A stretch of 64,000 bases of DNA from an uncultured Paracoccaceae bacterium (GCA_937864535.1 CALMJS010000018.1:186001-250000); one strand, 5' to 3'. Shown: positions 18,597 to 29,471, counted from the first letter of the stretch. Notes: generated from the sequence alone by a model not told the origin. Program-made: numbers and translations.

Positions 18597-19466
18597 TTAT
18601 GAGCGATCTTTTGCCGAGAAATTCGCAAAGGACTCTTGTCCGAGGGCGGTTCTATCCGGCGCGCTCTCGGCCAAGGGCCAATAGAAATCGGGGGGAATCC
18701 CTGCCTCCGCCCGCTTTTCTTCGTTAAAGGGCGGTTTGAGCGCGCCATGGAAATAGTGGCGCACCAGATCGTGGAACGCGTCCTTGGGGTCGCGGTCGTG
18801 GCGGCCACACAGGAAATGGAACCACTTGGACCCGTAGGACACGTGGTGGACCTCTTCGGCGTAGATCACATTCAGCGCGGCCACGGTTTCGGTATCGCCT
18901 GCCTTTTGGAAAATCTCGATCATGCCGGGGGTGACGTCCAGCCCGCGGGCCTCTAGCACCATCGGCACCACCGCCAGCCGCCCCATCAGATCGTTGCGGG
19001 TATCCTCGGCGGCCCGCCAAATGCCCGCATGGGCAGGCAGGGCGCCGTAATGGCTGCCCAATGCTTCAAGTCTGTCGCACACCAGATTGAAATGTTTGGA
19101 TTCTTCGTCTGCGGATTTCACCCAGTCGTCAAAGAACCCGATCGGGAGCGGCGTGCCGGAAAACCGGGCGACGATGTCCCAATGCAGATCCACTGCGTTC
19201 AATTCGATATGGGCCACCGCATGCAGCAGCGCGATACGGCCCGCCGGGCTGCCGGGGCGACGGCGCGGCACATCGCGCGGGTTCAGTAGCTCTGGCCGCT
19301 CGGGGCGCGCGGGTTGCAGGGGCGGGTTGGCGACGCCGATCTCAATCGGGGTGCCGGCGGCCCGCGAGGCAAACCAAGCTGCCGCATAGCGTCGTGACAG
19401 GGCGGTTTTCGCGCGTCCATCGGCTGTGGTCAGAACTTCTGTGGCCATTTGGGCAAGTGTGGTCAT
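18597..19466 (-). CDS. Ferritin-like domain protein (DUF455)
   Basis: 289 residues, soluble, rich in helix. It carries the paired Glu/His motifs of the DUF455 ferritin-like family: HAVAHIELNAVDL and ADEESKHF, with a later EEVHHVSYG, suggesting a di-metal site. The function is not established. The ATG at 19466 has GAGG 7 bases upstream; a longer in-frame frame starting at 19547 is rejected. It lies 84 bases downstream of bcp on the same strand, so the two may be co-transcribed. Confidence 0.82.
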   Translation of the reverse strand: MTTLAQMATEVLTTADGRAKTALSRRYAAAWFASRAAGTPIEIGVANPPLQPARPERPELLNPRDVPRRRPGSPAGRIALLHAVAHIELNAVDLHWDIVARFSGTPLPIGFFDDWVKSADEESKHFNLVCDRLEALGSHYGALPAHAGIWRAAEDTRNDLMGRLAVVPMVLEARGLDVTPGMIEIFQKAGDTETVAALNVIYAEEVHHVSYGSKWFHFLCGRHDRDPKDAFHDLVRHYFHGALKPPFNEEKRAEAGIPPDFYWPLAESAPDRTALGQESFANFSAKDRS

Positions 19467-19550
19467 CGCAGCGCCTCGCGTGGGTTTTTCCGACACCTGC
19501 CCAATGCGGCCCGCCCCGTCAACCCGGATGGGCCCGTCTACCAGCATGGG

Positions 19551-20024
19551 TCAGAGGGCGCGCACCGCCTCTAGCACTTCGGCGACGTGGCCGGGGACTT
19601 TGACCTTAGACCAGATGCGGGCGATTTTCCCCTCTGCATCAATCAGATAGGTCGTCCGCACGATCCCCATAAAGGCTTTGCCGTACATGCTCTTTTCCTG
19701 CCAGACGCCATAACGTTCGCACAGGTCGCTGTCCGCGTCCGAGGCGAGGATCACGTCGAGGCCATGTTTGCTGCGGAATTTGTCGTGCTTGGCGACGGTG
19801 TCTTTGGATACACCGATCACGACGGCCCCCGCAGCGGCAAAGTCCGCCGCTGCTTCGGTAAAGCCGACCGCCTGAGTGGTACAACCAGAGGTGTCATCCT
19901 TGGGGTAGAAATACAGAACGACCTTTTGACCTCTGAACGCCGAGAGCGAGACCTCTCCGCCACCGTCACGCGGAAGTGTGAAGTCCGGAGCGGTTTGTCC
20001 GATATCAGCAAGCTCTTGGGTCAT
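19551..20024 (-). CDS. bcp: Bcp-type peroxiredoxin (thiol peroxidase)
   Basis: 157 residues, PrxQ/Bcp family, reducing hydroperoxides with electrons from thioredoxin. The peroxidatic cysteine is C48 in YPKDDTSGCTTQA. The usual second cysteine five residues later (CTTEAC in E. coli Bcp) is valine (V53) here, so this is not the common atypical two-cysteine form. The other family-typical cysteine, in DSDLCERYGVW, remains. ATG 20024 is divergent from the AsmA-like gene. It is the first gene of a leftward pair with the DUF455 protein. Confidence 0.93.
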   Translation of the reverse strand: MTQELADIGQTAPDFTLPRDGGGEVSLSAFRGQKVVLYFYPKDDTSGCTTQAVGFTEAAADFAAAGAVVIGVSKDTVAKHDKFRSKHGLDVILASDADSDLCERYGVWQEKSMYGKAFMGIVRTTYLIDAEGKIARIWSKVKVPGHVAEVLEAVRAL

Positions 20025-20116
20025 GGTATCCTCTGAATGGTTTTGATATGCGCCGTTGGACGTGGCAGGCTTGTTCTAGGGCAGCCGAGCAAAGAATAAA
20101 GGGTCGAGGACCACAA

Positions 20117-23100
20117 ATGGTACCGCAGGGCGATACCCCCACGCCGGACGGCAGCACGTCATCCGCCCGTCCTCCCCGTCGACCGCGCCGTCGATGGCGG
20201 TGGATGCGCCGTGCGTTGGTGATCCTCTGTGCGATGCCCGTGGTATTTGCCATCGTCGCCGCGACATTGGTCATCGACCGCGAGATCACCGTTCCCGCGT
20301 GGCTCAAGGCGCAGGTGGAACACAGCGCGTCGGACATGATGCAGGGCGGCACCCTGCAATTCGGGTCGATCCGGTTGATTATCGGGCGGGATCTGCATCC
20401 GCGGGTCCGCCTGCGTAACGCGGTGATCCGGGATGCCGATCAGCGGACCTTGGCCCGGATTCCGGCGGCGGATGTGCTGATTTCCCCGCGTGGTCTGATC
20501 CTGACCCAAGAGGTTCTGGTTCAGGAGGTCGTCCTGCGCGGCACGCAAATCGGGCTCTTGCGGTCGATGGATGGCTCTGTCGCGGTTTCGTTCGAGGCGG
20601 GCGATATCGCTGCGGGCGAGGCCGAGAGCTTTGTCGATCTGCTGGATCAGGTTGACCGGATTCTGGATGCGCCGGAACTGGTGGCCCTCGATCACGTGCG
20701 CGCCGAAGGGATCATCGTCAACTTTGACGACGCGCGGGTCAACCGGAGCTGGACGATGGATGGCGGCACGATTGATCTGGATATGACGGGCCAGATGGTG
20801 CAGGCGACGGCGGGGGTTTCGCTGCTGTCAGGCCGAGCCTTTGCCACCCGCATTGATGTGCATTACGAGAGCCCGGTAGGCAGCCGCGCCTCGGTCATGG
20901 GCATGACCGTGCGTCAGGGCATGGCCGCCGATCTCGCGCTCGAGGTGCCGGTTCTGGGCTGGCTGTCGGTGCTGGATGCGCCGATCACCGCGTCGATCCG
21001 CGCCAGCGTCGAAGAGGGCGGCGCGCTCGGACCGGTCTATGCCTCGGTGGCCTTCGAGGAGGGCTCGATCCAGCCGACGCCGGAAACGCGGCCGATTTCG
21101 ATCCGGTCCGGTCGAACCTATTTGTCCTATCTTCCGGCGCAGGACCTGTTGCGGTTCGACCGCGTGGCGGCGGAAACCGCTTGGGGCAAGTTCGAGGCAA
21201 CCGGACAGGCCTTTATGCGCAGCGAGGACGACAGCCCTTGGCCCGACGGGTTCGAGGCGCAGTTCACCGTCACCGATATTTCACTGAACCCCGACGGGGT
21301 CTATGCCGAGGCGAAAACGCTGGACCGTGTTTCCGCCGATTTCCGGCTGACACTCGATCCCTTCGGGGTCGAGGTGGGCGGTTTCTCCCTGTCGGCGGCG
21401 GGGCAATCCCTGACGGGCAAGGCGCGGATCGGCGTTGGCGACACGGGCTGGGACGTGGCGGTCGATCTTGCGGCGGATCAGCTGGAGCCCTTGGGCCTGA
21501 TGGCGTTCTGGCCACAGTCGGTCCAGCCGGTTCAGCGCCGCTGGGTCACGGAAAACCTGTTTGATGTCAGTTTGCGGGATGTTCGCGCGGGTTTGCGTCT
21601 GCGCCCCGGCAGTCCGCCGCAGATTGCCGCCACAGGGTCTTTTTTCGACAGCCGGTTTCGGCCCAACAAACATTTTCCCGATGTCGTGGGGGCACAGGGA
21701 TTTGTTTCGCTGGCGGAAAACGGTCTGAACATCCAGTTGGAAACTGGGACTGTTACCGCGCCACAGGGCGGGCAGGTGGATATCTCCGGATCGCGGTATC
21801 GCATCATGGATGTGACACAGCGACGACCGATGACCGAATTGCAGTTGCATAGCGAGAGTACGGTCACCGCTGCGCTGGCCTTGGTCGATTTGCCGCCGCA
21901 TCAGTTTTTGACCAAGGCAGGCCAATCCGTGACGATGGTAGATGGCCGCGCGAGCGTCGATCTGACGATGCAGATGCCCTTGGCGCCCAAGGTCCCGCCA
22001 CAGGAAATCCGGTTCCAAGGGCTGGCGGACTTGCGCAACTTACGCTCGGAAACCCTTGTGCCGGGCAAGGTCGTCACTGCGCAGGCAATGACGGTCGAAA
22101 TCGACAATCGCAATTTGTCGGTGGCGGGAACGGCAACGGTCGGGCAGTCCCCGATAGAGATGCTCTGGTCCAAGTCGCTGGGCGTCGGTGTTCCTGCGAC
22201 CGGCGACCTGCTGGCGACGGTGACGCTGGACCCGGCATTTTTACAGGACTTCAACATCACGCTGCCTGCGGGCATGGTTGCCGGGTCCAGTACGGGCCAA
22301 CTGGCGATCACCCTGTCCCCCGAGGCAGCGCCAGAGTTCCGGTTGACCTCGCGCCTCGTTGGAACCAGCCTGTCGATCCCGCAGATCGGCTGGGAGAAAC
22401 CCCGAGAGGCGGAGGCGAGCCTGACCGTAGCCGGCACGCTGGGTCCGGTTCCGACAGTCGATCAGCTGGAAATCTCTGGCGACGGCCTGACGGCGACCGG
22501 ATCGCTGTCCCTGACGGCGGATAAACAGCTCGATCGGGTCACGTTTTCGCAGGTGACGGTGGGGGATTGGTTTGCCGGTCCCGTCAGCATCATCGGACGC
22601 GGTCCCGGGGCGCAGGTCGGATTGGTGATCGCGGGCGGCACGCTCGATCTGTCGCGCGCCAACCTCGCCACCGGCGATCAGGCCGAAGGCGGCCCGCTCA
22701 CCGTTGTACTGGATCGTTTGACAATTGGCGGCGGTCTGACCCTCGACGGTTTCCGGGGCGAATTCGCCAATCGGGCCGGGTTCTATGGCAGCTTTACCGG
22801 GCGGCTCAACGGGGTAGCAGATATTGCGGGGCAGTTGGAAACCACGGCCAAGGGGCCTGCGATCCGCGTGACTGCCGAGGACGGCGGTTCCATCATGGTC
22901 GCGCTGCATATCCTGCCGAACGCCACGGGCGGGCCGATTGAGATCACCCTGATGCCGACGGGCGAAACCGGCAGTTTCGATGGCGCTGCCCGGATGACCG
23001 ACCTGCAGGTGCGCGAGGCTCCGACCTTGGCGGCCCTCTTGGATGCGGTCAGTGTGGTGGGGCTTTTGCAGCAACTGGGCGGGCAGGGGCTGATGTTTGG

Positions 23101-23434
23101 CAACGCGCAGGCCGAATTCCGCATTCGTCCGGGTGCGGTGTCGGTGGTTCAGTCCAGCGCCGTCGGCGCCGGTCTGGGCATTTCGCTCGACGGCATCTAT
23201 CGAACGGCGGATCAGAGCCTCGATTTCCAGGGCGTGGTCTCTCCGCTCTACTTGATCAATGGTCTGGGGTCGGTGATTTCGCGTCAGGGCGAGGGGCTCT
23301 TGGGCTTTAACTATTCACTGACGGGGACCAGCGATCGTATCCGGATCGGTGTAAACCCCCTCTCGGTCTTGACGCCGGGATTCCTACGCGACATTTTCCG
23401 CCGCTCGGACTTGGCGGATGCCCCACAGGACTAA
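20117..23434 (+). CDS. AsmA-like / DUF3971 giant inner-membrane-anchored protein
   Basis: 1105 residues. A short Pro/Arg-rich cytosolic N-terminus is followed by one transmembrane helix (about residues 35-55) and then a very long periplasmic beta-rich region, with DUF3971-like sequence in the middle and an AsmA-like C-terminal region ending in the [28 protein letters not shown] style typical of the YhdP/TamB/AsmA superfamily. Relatives form long grooves that carry lipids from the inner to the outer membrane, so phospholipid transport is the best inference. ATG 20117 has GAGGA 6 bases upstream. queA follows after 4 bases, so they form an operon. Confidence 0.85.
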   Translation: MVPQGDTPTPDGSTSSARPPRRPRRRWRWMRRALVILCAMPVVFAIVAATLVIDREITVPAWLKAQVEHSASDMMQGGTLQFGSIRLIIGRDLHPRVRLRNAVIRDADQRTLARIPAADVLISPRGLILTQEVLVQEVVLRGTQIGLLRSMDGSVAVSFEAGDIAAGEAESFVDLLDQVDRILDAPELVALDHVRAEGIIVNFDDARVNRSWTMDGGTIDLDMTGQMVQATAGVSLLSGRAFATRIDVHYESPVGSRASVMGMTVRQGMAADLALEVPVLGWLSVLDAPITASIRASVEEGGALGPVYASVAFEEGSIQPTPETRPISIRSGRTYLSYLPAQDLLRFDRVAAETAWGKFEATGQAFMRSEDDSPWPDGFEAQFTVTDISLNPDGVYAEAKTLDRVSADFRLTLDPFGVEVGGFSLSAAGQSLTGKARIGVGDTGWDVAVDLAADQLEPLGLMAFWPQSVQPVQRRWVTENLFDVSLRDVRAGLRLRPGSPPQIAATGSFFDSRFRPNKHFPDVVGAQGFVSLAENGLNIQLETGTVTAPQGGQVDISGSRYRIMDVTQRRPMTELQLHSESTVTAALALVDLPPHQFLTKAGQSVTMVDGRASVDLTMQMPLAPKVPPQEIRFQGLADLRNLRSETLVPGKVVTAQAMTVEIDNRNLSVAGTATVGQSPIEMLWSKSLGVGVPATGDLLATVTLDPAFLQDFNITLPAGMVAGSSTGQLAITLSPEAAPEFRLTSRLVGTSLSIPQIGWEKPREAEASLTVAGTLGPVPTVDQLEISGDGLTATGSLSLTADKQLDRVTFSQVTVGDWFAGPVSIIGRGPGAQVGLVIAGGTLDLSRANLATGDQAEGGPLTVVLDRLTIGGGLTLDGFRGEFANRAGFYGSFTGRLNGVADIAGQLETTAKGPAIRVTAEDGGSIMVALHILPNATGGPIEITLMPTGETGSFDGAARMTDLQVREAPTLAALLDAVSVVGLLQQLGGQGLMFGNAQAEFRIRPGAVSVVQSSAVGAGLGISLDGIYRTADQSLDFQGVVSPLYLINGLGSVISRQGEGLLGFNYSLTGTSDRIRIGVNPLSVLTPGFLRDIFRRSDLADAPQD

Positions 23435-23438
23435 ACGT

Positions 23439-24491
23439 ATGAAACTGAGCGACTTTGACTTTGATCTGCCCGAAACCCTGATCGCGACGCGTCCGGCAAA
23501 GCCGCGCAGTTCCGCGCGTCTGCTGGTGGCGCAGGGGTCCGACATCGCGGATCACCATGTCTATGATCTGGTGGATATTTTGCAGCCCGGGGACAGGTTG
23601 GTTCTGAACGACACCCGTGTGATCCCGGCCCGCCTGTCCGGCCTGCGCCACCGCGACAGCGCCGAGGGTCCGGTGCAGGCCCGGATCGAAGTCACGATGC
23701 TGGAACCGCGGGCGCAGGGCCAATGGGCCGCGCTGATCAAACCGCTGAAAAAGGTCCACGACGGCGAAACCATCGTGTTTTCCGACCAGCTGTCGGCGCA
23801 GGTCCTGTCGCGACAGGACGGGCAGGCGCTGATCGAATTCAATCTGACCGGCGACGATTTCGATGATGCCTTGGCGCGGGCGGGGGCTATGCCCTTGCCG
23901 CCCTATATCGCCGCGCTGCGTGCGCCGGACGATCAGGACAAGACCGATTATCAGACAGTCTGGGCCAAGAATACCGGGGCGGTTGCGGCTCCGACGGCGT
24001 CTTTGCATTTTGACGATGACCTCTTGGCGGCGCTGCGGGCCAAGGGGGTCGCGTTCACCTATGTCACGCTGCATGTCGGGGCGGGGACATTCCTGCCGGT
24101 CAAGGTCGATGATATCCGCGACCACAAAATGCATGCCGAATGGGGGCAGGTGTCAGACGCCGCCGTGCAGGAAATCCGCGCCACCAAACGCGCGGGCGGG
24201 CGGGTGATCCCGGTCGGCACCACGGCGCTGCGTCTGATCGAGAGTGCGGCGCGCAGCGGCGATATCGCCCCATGGGAGGGGCCGACCGATATCTTTATCA
24301 CGCCGGGGTTCGAATTCCATGTCGCGGATGCATTGATGACCAACTTCCACCTGCCCAAATCCACGCTGATGATGCTGGTCTCGGCCCTTCTTGGGGTCGA
24401 CGAAATCCGGGCGGTCTATCGACATGCGATCGATACGGGCTATCGTTTCTTCAGCTACGGGGATGCGTCGCTGCTGATCCCCCGGCGATGA
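23439..24491 (+). CDS. queA: S-adenosylmethionine:tRNA ribosyltransferase-isomerase
   Basis: QueA adds the ribosyl part of SAM to 7-aminomethyl-7-deazaguanine in tRNA, giving epoxyqueuosine. It has 350 residues, the usual length. Family motifs: N-terminal [30 protein letters not shown], the [11 protein letters not shown] region, THVGAGTF-like (here [11 protein letters not shown]), [10 protein letters not shown] and [10 protein letters not shown]. The ATG at 23439 has AGGA 9 bases upstream and starts 4 bases after the AsmA-like gene. Confidence 0.96.
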   Translation: MKLSDFDFDLPETLIATRPAKPRSSARLLVAQGSDIADHHVYDLVDILQPGDRLVLNDTRVIPARLSGLRHRDSAEGPVQARIEVTMLEPRAQGQWAALIKPLKKVHDGETIVFSDQLSAQVLSRQDGQALIEFNLTGDDFDDALARAGAMPLPPYIAALRAPDDQDKTDYQTVWAKNTGAVAAPTASLHFDDDLLAALRAKGVAFTYVTLHVGAGTFLPVKVDDIRDHKMHAEWGQVSDAAVQEIRATKRAGGRVIPVGTTALRLIESAARSGDIAPWEGPTDIFITPGFEFHVADALMTNFHLPKSTLMMLVSALLGVDEIRAVYRHAIDTGYRFFSYGDASLLIPRR

Positions 24492-24592
24492 CGCAGCCGT
24501 TCGGTAAAAGGACGGTCCTGCGGTGGACCATCTGGTCAAAATGACTATGTTGGAGCCTGTCCAACGCGGCGATCGAGAAAGGTAGACCGGCT

Positions 24593-25837
24593 ATGGTACA
24601 AGTCCTCAGCAGCTCTTGGGCGCTTCTTCTCGGGGTGTTCATGCTGATGATCGGTAACGGCATGCAGGGCACCTTGCTAGGTCTGCGCGGCGATCTGGAG
24701 GGGTTTTCCACCCTCTCGATGTCGGTCGTCATCTCGGCCTATTTCGTCGGGTTCCTGTTTGCCTCGCGGATGGCGCCGCAAATGATTCAGCGCGTCGGCC
24801 ATGTGCGGGTCTTCGCGGCGCTGGGGTCAACGATTTCCGCGGTGCTGATCCTCTATCCGACGATTGCCGATCCGTGGGTCTGGACCGTGTTGCGCGTGGT
24901 TGTCGGATTTTGCTTCTGTGGTGTCTACGTCACCGCAGAGAGCTGGCTGAACGATAGTGCCAGCAATGAAAACCGGGGCAAGGCGTTGTCGCTCTATATG
25001 ATTGCGCAGATGGGCGGGATCGTTGCGGGGCAATATGTGATCGTCACCGGCGATGTCGGCGGGTTTGTGCTGTTTGTGATCCCGTCGGTGCTGGTGTCTC
25101 TGGCCTTTGCGCCGATCCTGCTGTCGGTACGTCCGGCCCCCGCCTTTGGCCTGACCAAACCGATGCCGATCAGGAAGCTGGTGAATGCCTCGCCCTTGGC
25201 CGCGATCGGGATGTTCCTGCTGGGCGGCGTGTTCGCAGCGCAGTTCGGGATGTCGGGTGTGTTCGGCGCCAGAGCCGGGCTCTCGGTCACGCAAATCTCG
25301 TTCATGATATCGGTGGTCTACATCGCCGCGATGCTGTTGCAATTCCCGATTGGCTGGGTGTCGGATCGCATGGACCGCCGGGTCCTGATCCTTGCCCTGT
25401 CGGCGATTGGCGGGATCGGAGCGCTGATTTCGGTTTTCTATCACAGCTACACGCTGATCGTGATCAGCTCGGTCGCCATCGGAGGCACATCGAACCCGCT
25501 CTATGCGCTGCTGATTGCCTACACCAACGACCGTCTGGACCGGGGCGACATGGCCGGGGCCTCGGCTGGTATGTTGTTCATTAACGGGCTGGGGGCGATT
25601 GTCGGCCCGCTAATCGTCGGCTATTCGATGGATACGGTGGGACCTTCTGGCTATTGGGCCTATGTATCGGCGCTGCTGCTGGGGCTGGCGGTCTATGCAG
25701 GCTGGCGGATGACCCGCCGCAGCAATCAGGGTGTCGAGGCCGTCACCTTTGCCCCCTTGTCGCCCACCGGCACGCCGATCGCGGCCGAGGTGGCCCAAGA
25801 GGTCTATGCCGAACATGAGGCGCAGGCGTCCCGATGA
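24593..25837 (+). CDS. Major facilitator superfamily transporter (YcaD-like)
   Basis: 414 residues with 12 predicted hydrophobic helices and a short acidic C-terminal tail. The loop after helix 2 carries GHVRVFAA, the position-2/3 MFS motif region, and helix 4-5 carries the WLNDSASNENRGKALS segment. A second basic loop (SDRMDRRV) follows helix 8. The pattern is closest to the YcaD-type subgroup. No substrate can be assigned. The start has AAGG about 11 bases upstream. Its last codons overlap the DUF924 gene by 4 bases (ATGA). Confidence 0.85.
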   Translation: MVQVLSSSWALLLGVFMLMIGNGMQGTLLGLRGDLEGFSTLSMSVVISAYFVGFLFASRMAPQMIQRVGHVRVFAALGSTISAVLILYPTIADPWVWTVLRVVVGFCFCGVYVTAESWLNDSASNENRGKALSLYMIAQMGGIVAGQYVIVTGDVGGFVLFVIPSVLVSLAFAPILLSVRPAPAFGLTKPMPIRKLVNASPLAAIGMFLLGGVFAAQFGMSGVFGARAGLSVTQISFMISVVYIAAMLLQFPIGWVSDRMDRRVLILALSAIGGIGALISVFYHSYTLIVISSVAIGGTSNPLYALLIAYTNDRLDRGDMAGASAGMLFINGLGAIVGPLIVGYSMDTVGPSGYWAYVSALLLGLAVYAGWRMTRRSNQGVEAVTFAPLSPTGTPIAAEVAQEVYAEHEAQASR

Positions 25838-26406
25838 CACGCAGCGCACAGGTGATCCGGTTCTGGCTGGACGATCTCGGCCCCAAGGGGTGGTATGCCG
25901 GCACGCCCGAGGTAGACGCACAGGTGCGCGAACGCCTATTGCCGATCTGGCAGGATGCCTATGAGGGCGGGCTGGGCCATTGGCTGACCGATGCGGAGGG
26001 GGTCCTTGCCTATCTGGTCGTGACGGATCAGGCCCCGCGCAATATGTTCCGGGACCGGGCAGAGGCGTTCTTGCTGGACCCGCTGGCGCGGGCGGCGGCC
26101 AAGTTCGCGATTGAACGAGACTGGGATCTGCGGATCGACGGTCTGGCGCGGCAGTTCTTTTATCTGCCCTTGATGCATTCGGAAAATCTGGTCGATCAGG
26201 ACAGGTGTGTGGCGGCCTTTGGCAGGCGGATGCCCGATGCGGGGAACCTGCTGCATGCACGGGCGCATCGTGCGATTATCCGCCAGTTCGGACGCTTTCC
26301 CTATCGGAACACTGCCCTGGGTCGGGACACCAGCCCGGCCGAGGCGGATTTTCTGGCGGCTGGCGGTTATTCTGCGACGGTGCGCGCCTTGTCCCGGATC
26401 GCTTAA
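25834..26406 (+). CDS. DUF924 family protein
   Basis: 190 residues, soluble, mostly helical with TPR-like character. The family hallmarks are visible: VIRFWLDDLGPKGWY at the start, LAYLVVTDQAPRNMFR and FFYLPLMHSENLVDQDRCV in the middle, and FGRFPYRNTALGR near the end. Function unknown. It is translationally coupled to the MFS gene by an ATGA overlap. Confidence 0.87.
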   Translation: MTRSAQVIRFWLDDLGPKGWYAGTPEVDAQVRERLLPIWQDAYEGGLGHWLTDAEGVLAYLVVTDQAPRNMFRDRAEAFLLDPLARAAAKFAIERDWDLRIDGLARQFFYLPLMHSENLVDQDRCVAAFGRRMPDAGNLLHARAHRAIIRQFGRFPYRNTALGRDTSPAEADFLAAGGYSATVRALSRIA

Positions 26407-26464
26407 GCCTTTGGTAAGCCCTATCGCCTAAGCTGCCCGGACTTAGCGCCAAAGGGGGTGGCAA

Positions 26465-27928
26465 ATGGATGGGGCAATGCAGGTTTCGCAAACGCAGTTG
26501 GAATTGGCCAACGATGTTCTGAACACGATGGAGCAGGGTATTCTCGTCTGGTCCGCGGACGGGGTTTGCCAACTCCACAATCAACGTATCTACGAGATAC
26601 TCGAGCTGGAGCCGGATGACATCTATGTCGGCCTGACACGTCAGCAGTTTCGCGACCGCGCGGAAAAGCGGGGCGAAATGACCGCCGAGGATCGCAAGTG
26701 GTCCGAGGCGCGGATCAGGATTTCGAAACCTTACGCCATCGACCGCAAATTGCCCTCCGGGCGCGTGGTTCTGACCAACGCACGTCCGGCGCGAGGGGGG
26801 AGTTACGTTGTCACCTTTACCGACGTGACCGAGGCGCGCAGGGCTGCGACAGAACTGGCCGAGGCCAAGTCCGCGGCCGAGGCCGCCCGCGCCGAGGCCG
26901 AAGATATCCTGAGTCTCGAACGGGCGCGCCAAACAGAGGCGCGGCTGATCAGCCAGCTGGACGAATGGCTGCAGTCCTGCAAATCGCTAGATGAACTGTT
27001 TGTCATCGTGACCCGTTTTATGGAGCGATTGTTGCCCGGATCAAAGGGCGAGCTCTATATCTATTCCAATTCCCGCGATGTGCTGGACGGCATGTGTCAT
27101 TGGAATACGCATGATTTGCATTCTACCATCGCCCCGGACAGCTGCTGGGCTCTGCGCAGAGGGCGGACCTATGAGTATGATTCCAAAGAGATTTGTTTCA
27201 TTTGTGATCATGTCGAAGATCATCATCATCAGGTGACGCTGAGCGAATATATCTGTGTTCCAATTGTCGCTCATGGTGACACGGTGGGGTTGCTGCATAT
27301 CCGGTTCGACGGGTCCGGCGTCGGCGGTGTGCAATTACATGATGCCTCGCAATTCGCGGTTCGCTGCGGTGAACATATCTCAATGGCGATCGCCAATGTG
27401 AAGCTGAGGGATGAATTGCACGATCAATCCATTCGGGACCCGCTGACCGGCCTGTATAATCGACGGTATTTCATGGATGCGGTGCGCCGGCAAATTTCCG
27501 TGGCAGAGCGGAAAAAGCTGACATTCGGCATTATCACCTTCGATGCCGATAACTTTAAGATGTTTAACGATAATCATGGTCATGATGCAGGGGATATGGT
27601 GCTGCGGGCGCTGGGGGCGGCGGTGCTTGAAACCTTGGGCAAGGTCGCGGTTTGCGCCCGGGTCGGGGGCGAGGAGTTTGCGGTACTGCTGCCTGACGCC
27701 GATCTGCCGCAAACCCTGCGTGCCGCCGAAACGCTCAGAGAGGCGGTCGCGAGCGTTCAGGTCCGCTATCTCGACGGCTGTTTGCCGCAGGTGACAATTT
27801 CGGCAGGGGTTTCAACCTATCCGACCTGCGGAGAATTGCCCCAACACCTGCTGAGGCGGGCCGATGAGGCCCTGTATCTGGCCAAGGAAAACGGCAGAAA
27901 CTGTGTGAAATCCGTAACTAACGCTTGA
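26465..27928 (+). CDS. Diguanylate cyclase with PAS and GAF sensor domains
   Basis: 487 residues, cytosolic, no transmembrane segment. Order: a PAS-like domain (about 8-120), a short alanine-rich coiled coil (about 125-160), a GAF-like domain (about 170-312, cysteine and histidine rich, including ICFICDHVEDHHH), and a GGDEF domain (about 320-480) with DPLTGL at 325 and the active-site GGEEF at 401-405. It should make cyclic di-GMP from GTP. The inhibitory I-site RxxD expected five residues before GGEEF reads GKVA, so product feedback by that site is missing. The Cys/His-rich GAF could bind a metal or respond to redox, which is inference. Confidence 0.92.
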   Translation: MDGAMQVSQTQLELANDVLNTMEQGILVWSADGVCQLHNQRIYEILELEPDDIYVGLTRQQFRDRAEKRGEMTAEDRKWSEARIRISKPYAIDRKLPSGRVVLTNARPARGGSYVVTFTDVTEARRAATELAEAKSAAEAARAEAEDILSLERARQTEARLISQLDEWLQSCKSLDELFVIVTRFMERLLPGSKGELYIYSNSRDVLDGMCHWNTHDLHSTIAPDSCWALRRGRTYEYDSKEICFICDHVEDHHHQVTLSEYICVPIVAHGDTVGLLHIRFDGSGVGGVQLHDASQFAVRCGEHISMAIANVKLRDELHDQSIRDPLTGLYNRRYFMDAVRRQISVAERKKLTFGIITFDADNFKMFNDNHGHDAGDMVLRALGAAVLETLGKVAVCARVGGEEFAVLLPDADLPQTLRAAETLREAVASVQVRYLDGCLPQVTISAGVSTYPTCGELPQHLLRRADEALYLAKENGRNCVKSVTNA

Positions 27929-28004
27929 AATCGGGTCGATTTCCCAGGGTTGCACTGGGCGGGATGCTGCCATGAAAACGCGCGGGTGGATCGGTGCTGA
28001 AAAG

Positions 28005-28022
28005 TAGTTTAACATCAAACTA
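28005..28022. promoter_or_regulatory. Palindrome before lpdA
   Basis: TAGTTT-AACATC-AAACTA: a perfect 6-bp inverted repeat with a 6-base spacer, ending 23 bases before the lpdA start. It could be an operator, but no regulator is adjacent. Confidence 0.35.
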
Positions 28023-28045
28023 ATTCGGCATCGGAGGAGAATCTA

Positions 28046-29443
28046 ATGGCCGCCAAAACTTTTGATATGATCGTAATCGGCGCAGGCCCCGGCGGCTATG
28101 TCGCTGCCATTCGCGGCGCGCAACTGGGGCTTAAGGTGGCGTGTGTCGAGCGCGAACATTTGGGCGGCATTTGTTTGAACTGGGGCTGTATCCCGACCAA
28201 GGCGATGTTGCGCTCGGCCGAGGTATTCCACCTGATGCATCGGGCCAAGGAATTCGGTCTGAGTGCCGACAAGATCGGCTACGATCTGAACGCTGTTGTG
28301 CAACGCTCGCGCGGCGTGGCCAAACAACTGTCCGGCGGCATTGGCCATCTGTTCAAAAAGAACAAGATCACCAGCATCATGGGCGAGGCCACGCTCAAGG
28401 GCGCGGGCATTGTCAGCGTCAAGACCAAGGATGGCGTCGAAGAACTCTCGGCCAAGTCGATCGTGGTCGCCACCGGTGCCCGTGCCCGCGAACTGCCGGG
28501 GCTAGAGGCTGACGGCGATCTGGTCTGGACCTACAAAACCGCGCTAACCCCGCCTCGGATGCCGAAAAAGCTGCTGGTGATCGGGTCCGGCGCGATCGGG
28601 ATCGAATTCGCCAGCTTCTACAATACCTTGGGTGCTGACGTTACCGTGGTCGAGGTGATGGATCGTATCCTGCCGGTCGAAGACGCGGAAATCAGCGCCT
28701 TTGCCAAGAAACAGTTCGTCAAACACGGGATGAAAATCCTTGAAAAGGCCGGCGTCAAGAAACTGGACCGCAAGCCCGGGACCGGCGTGACGGCGCATAT
28801 CGAAATCGGCGGCAAGATCGAAACGCACGAGTTCGACACCGTAATTTCCGCCGTCGGCATCGTTGGCAACGTCGAAAACCTCGGGCTAGAGGCGCTGGGT
28901 GTGAAAATCGACCGCACTCACGTCGTCACGGATGAATATTGCCGCACGGGTGTCGAGGGTGTTTTTGCCATCGGTGATATCGCTGGTGCCCCTTGGCTGG
29001 CGCACAAGGCCAGCCACGAGGGTGTGATGGTCGCGGAACTGATCGCCGGTCAGCATCCGCATCCGATCAAGCCGAACACGATTGCCGGCTGCACCTATTG
29101 CCATCCGCAGGTCGCCAGCGTCGGCCTGACCGAGGAAAAGGCCAAGGCTGCGGGCTATTCCGTCAAGGTCGGCCGCTTCCCGTTTATCGGCAACGGCAAG
29201 GCGATTGCGCTAGGTGAACCCGAAGGCATGGTCAAGACCGTGTTTGACGCCAAGACCGGCGAATTGCTGGGGGCGCATATGGTTGGGGCCGAGGTGACCG
29301 AAATGATCCAGGGCTATGTGATCGGTCGCACGTTGGAGACCACCGAAGAGGACCTGATGCACACGGTCTTCCCGCACCCGACGCTGTCGGAAATGATGCA
29401 CGAGAGCGTGCTGGACGCCTATGGACGGGCGATCCATTTCTAG
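28046..29443 (+). CDS. lpdA: Dihydrolipoyl dehydrogenase
   Basis: The E3 flavoprotein of 2-oxo acid dehydrogenase and glycine cleavage complexes, reoxidising dihydrolipoamide with NAD. It has 465 residues. Visible features: FAD-binding GAGPGGYVAA, the redox disulfide GGICLNWGCIPTK, NAD-binding GSGAIGIEFA, the FAD motif VFAIGDIAG, and the catalytic HPHPTLSE at the end. It stands alone: no E1 or E2 gene is nearby, so which complex it serves cannot be told. Terminator hairpin at 29472. GGAGGAGA lies well placed upstream. Confidence 0.96.
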   Translation: MAAKTFDMIVIGAGPGGYVAAIRGAQLGLKVACVEREHLGGICLNWGCIPTKAMLRSAEVFHLMHRAKEFGLSADKIGYDLNAVVQRSRGVAKQLSGGIGHLFKKNKITSIMGEATLKGAGIVSVKTKDGVEELSAKSIVVATGARARELPGLEADGDLVWTYKTALTPPRMPKKLLVIGSGAIGIEFASFYNTLGADVTVVEVMDRILPVEDAEISAFAKKQFVKHGMKILEKAGVKKLDRKPGTGVTAHIEIGGKIETHEFDTVISAVGIVGNVENLGLEALGVKIDRTHVVTDEYCRTGVEGVFAIGDIAGAPWLAHKASHEGVMVAELIAGQHPHPIKPNTIAGCTYCHPQVASVGLTEEKAKAAGYSVKVGRFPFIGNGKAIALGEPEGMVKTVFDAKTGELLGAHMVGAEVTEMIQGYVIGRTLETTEEDLMHTVFPHPTLSEMMHESVLDAYGRAIHF

Positions 29444-29471
29444 GCGACGCAGCTAACGCTATCTCATTTTA

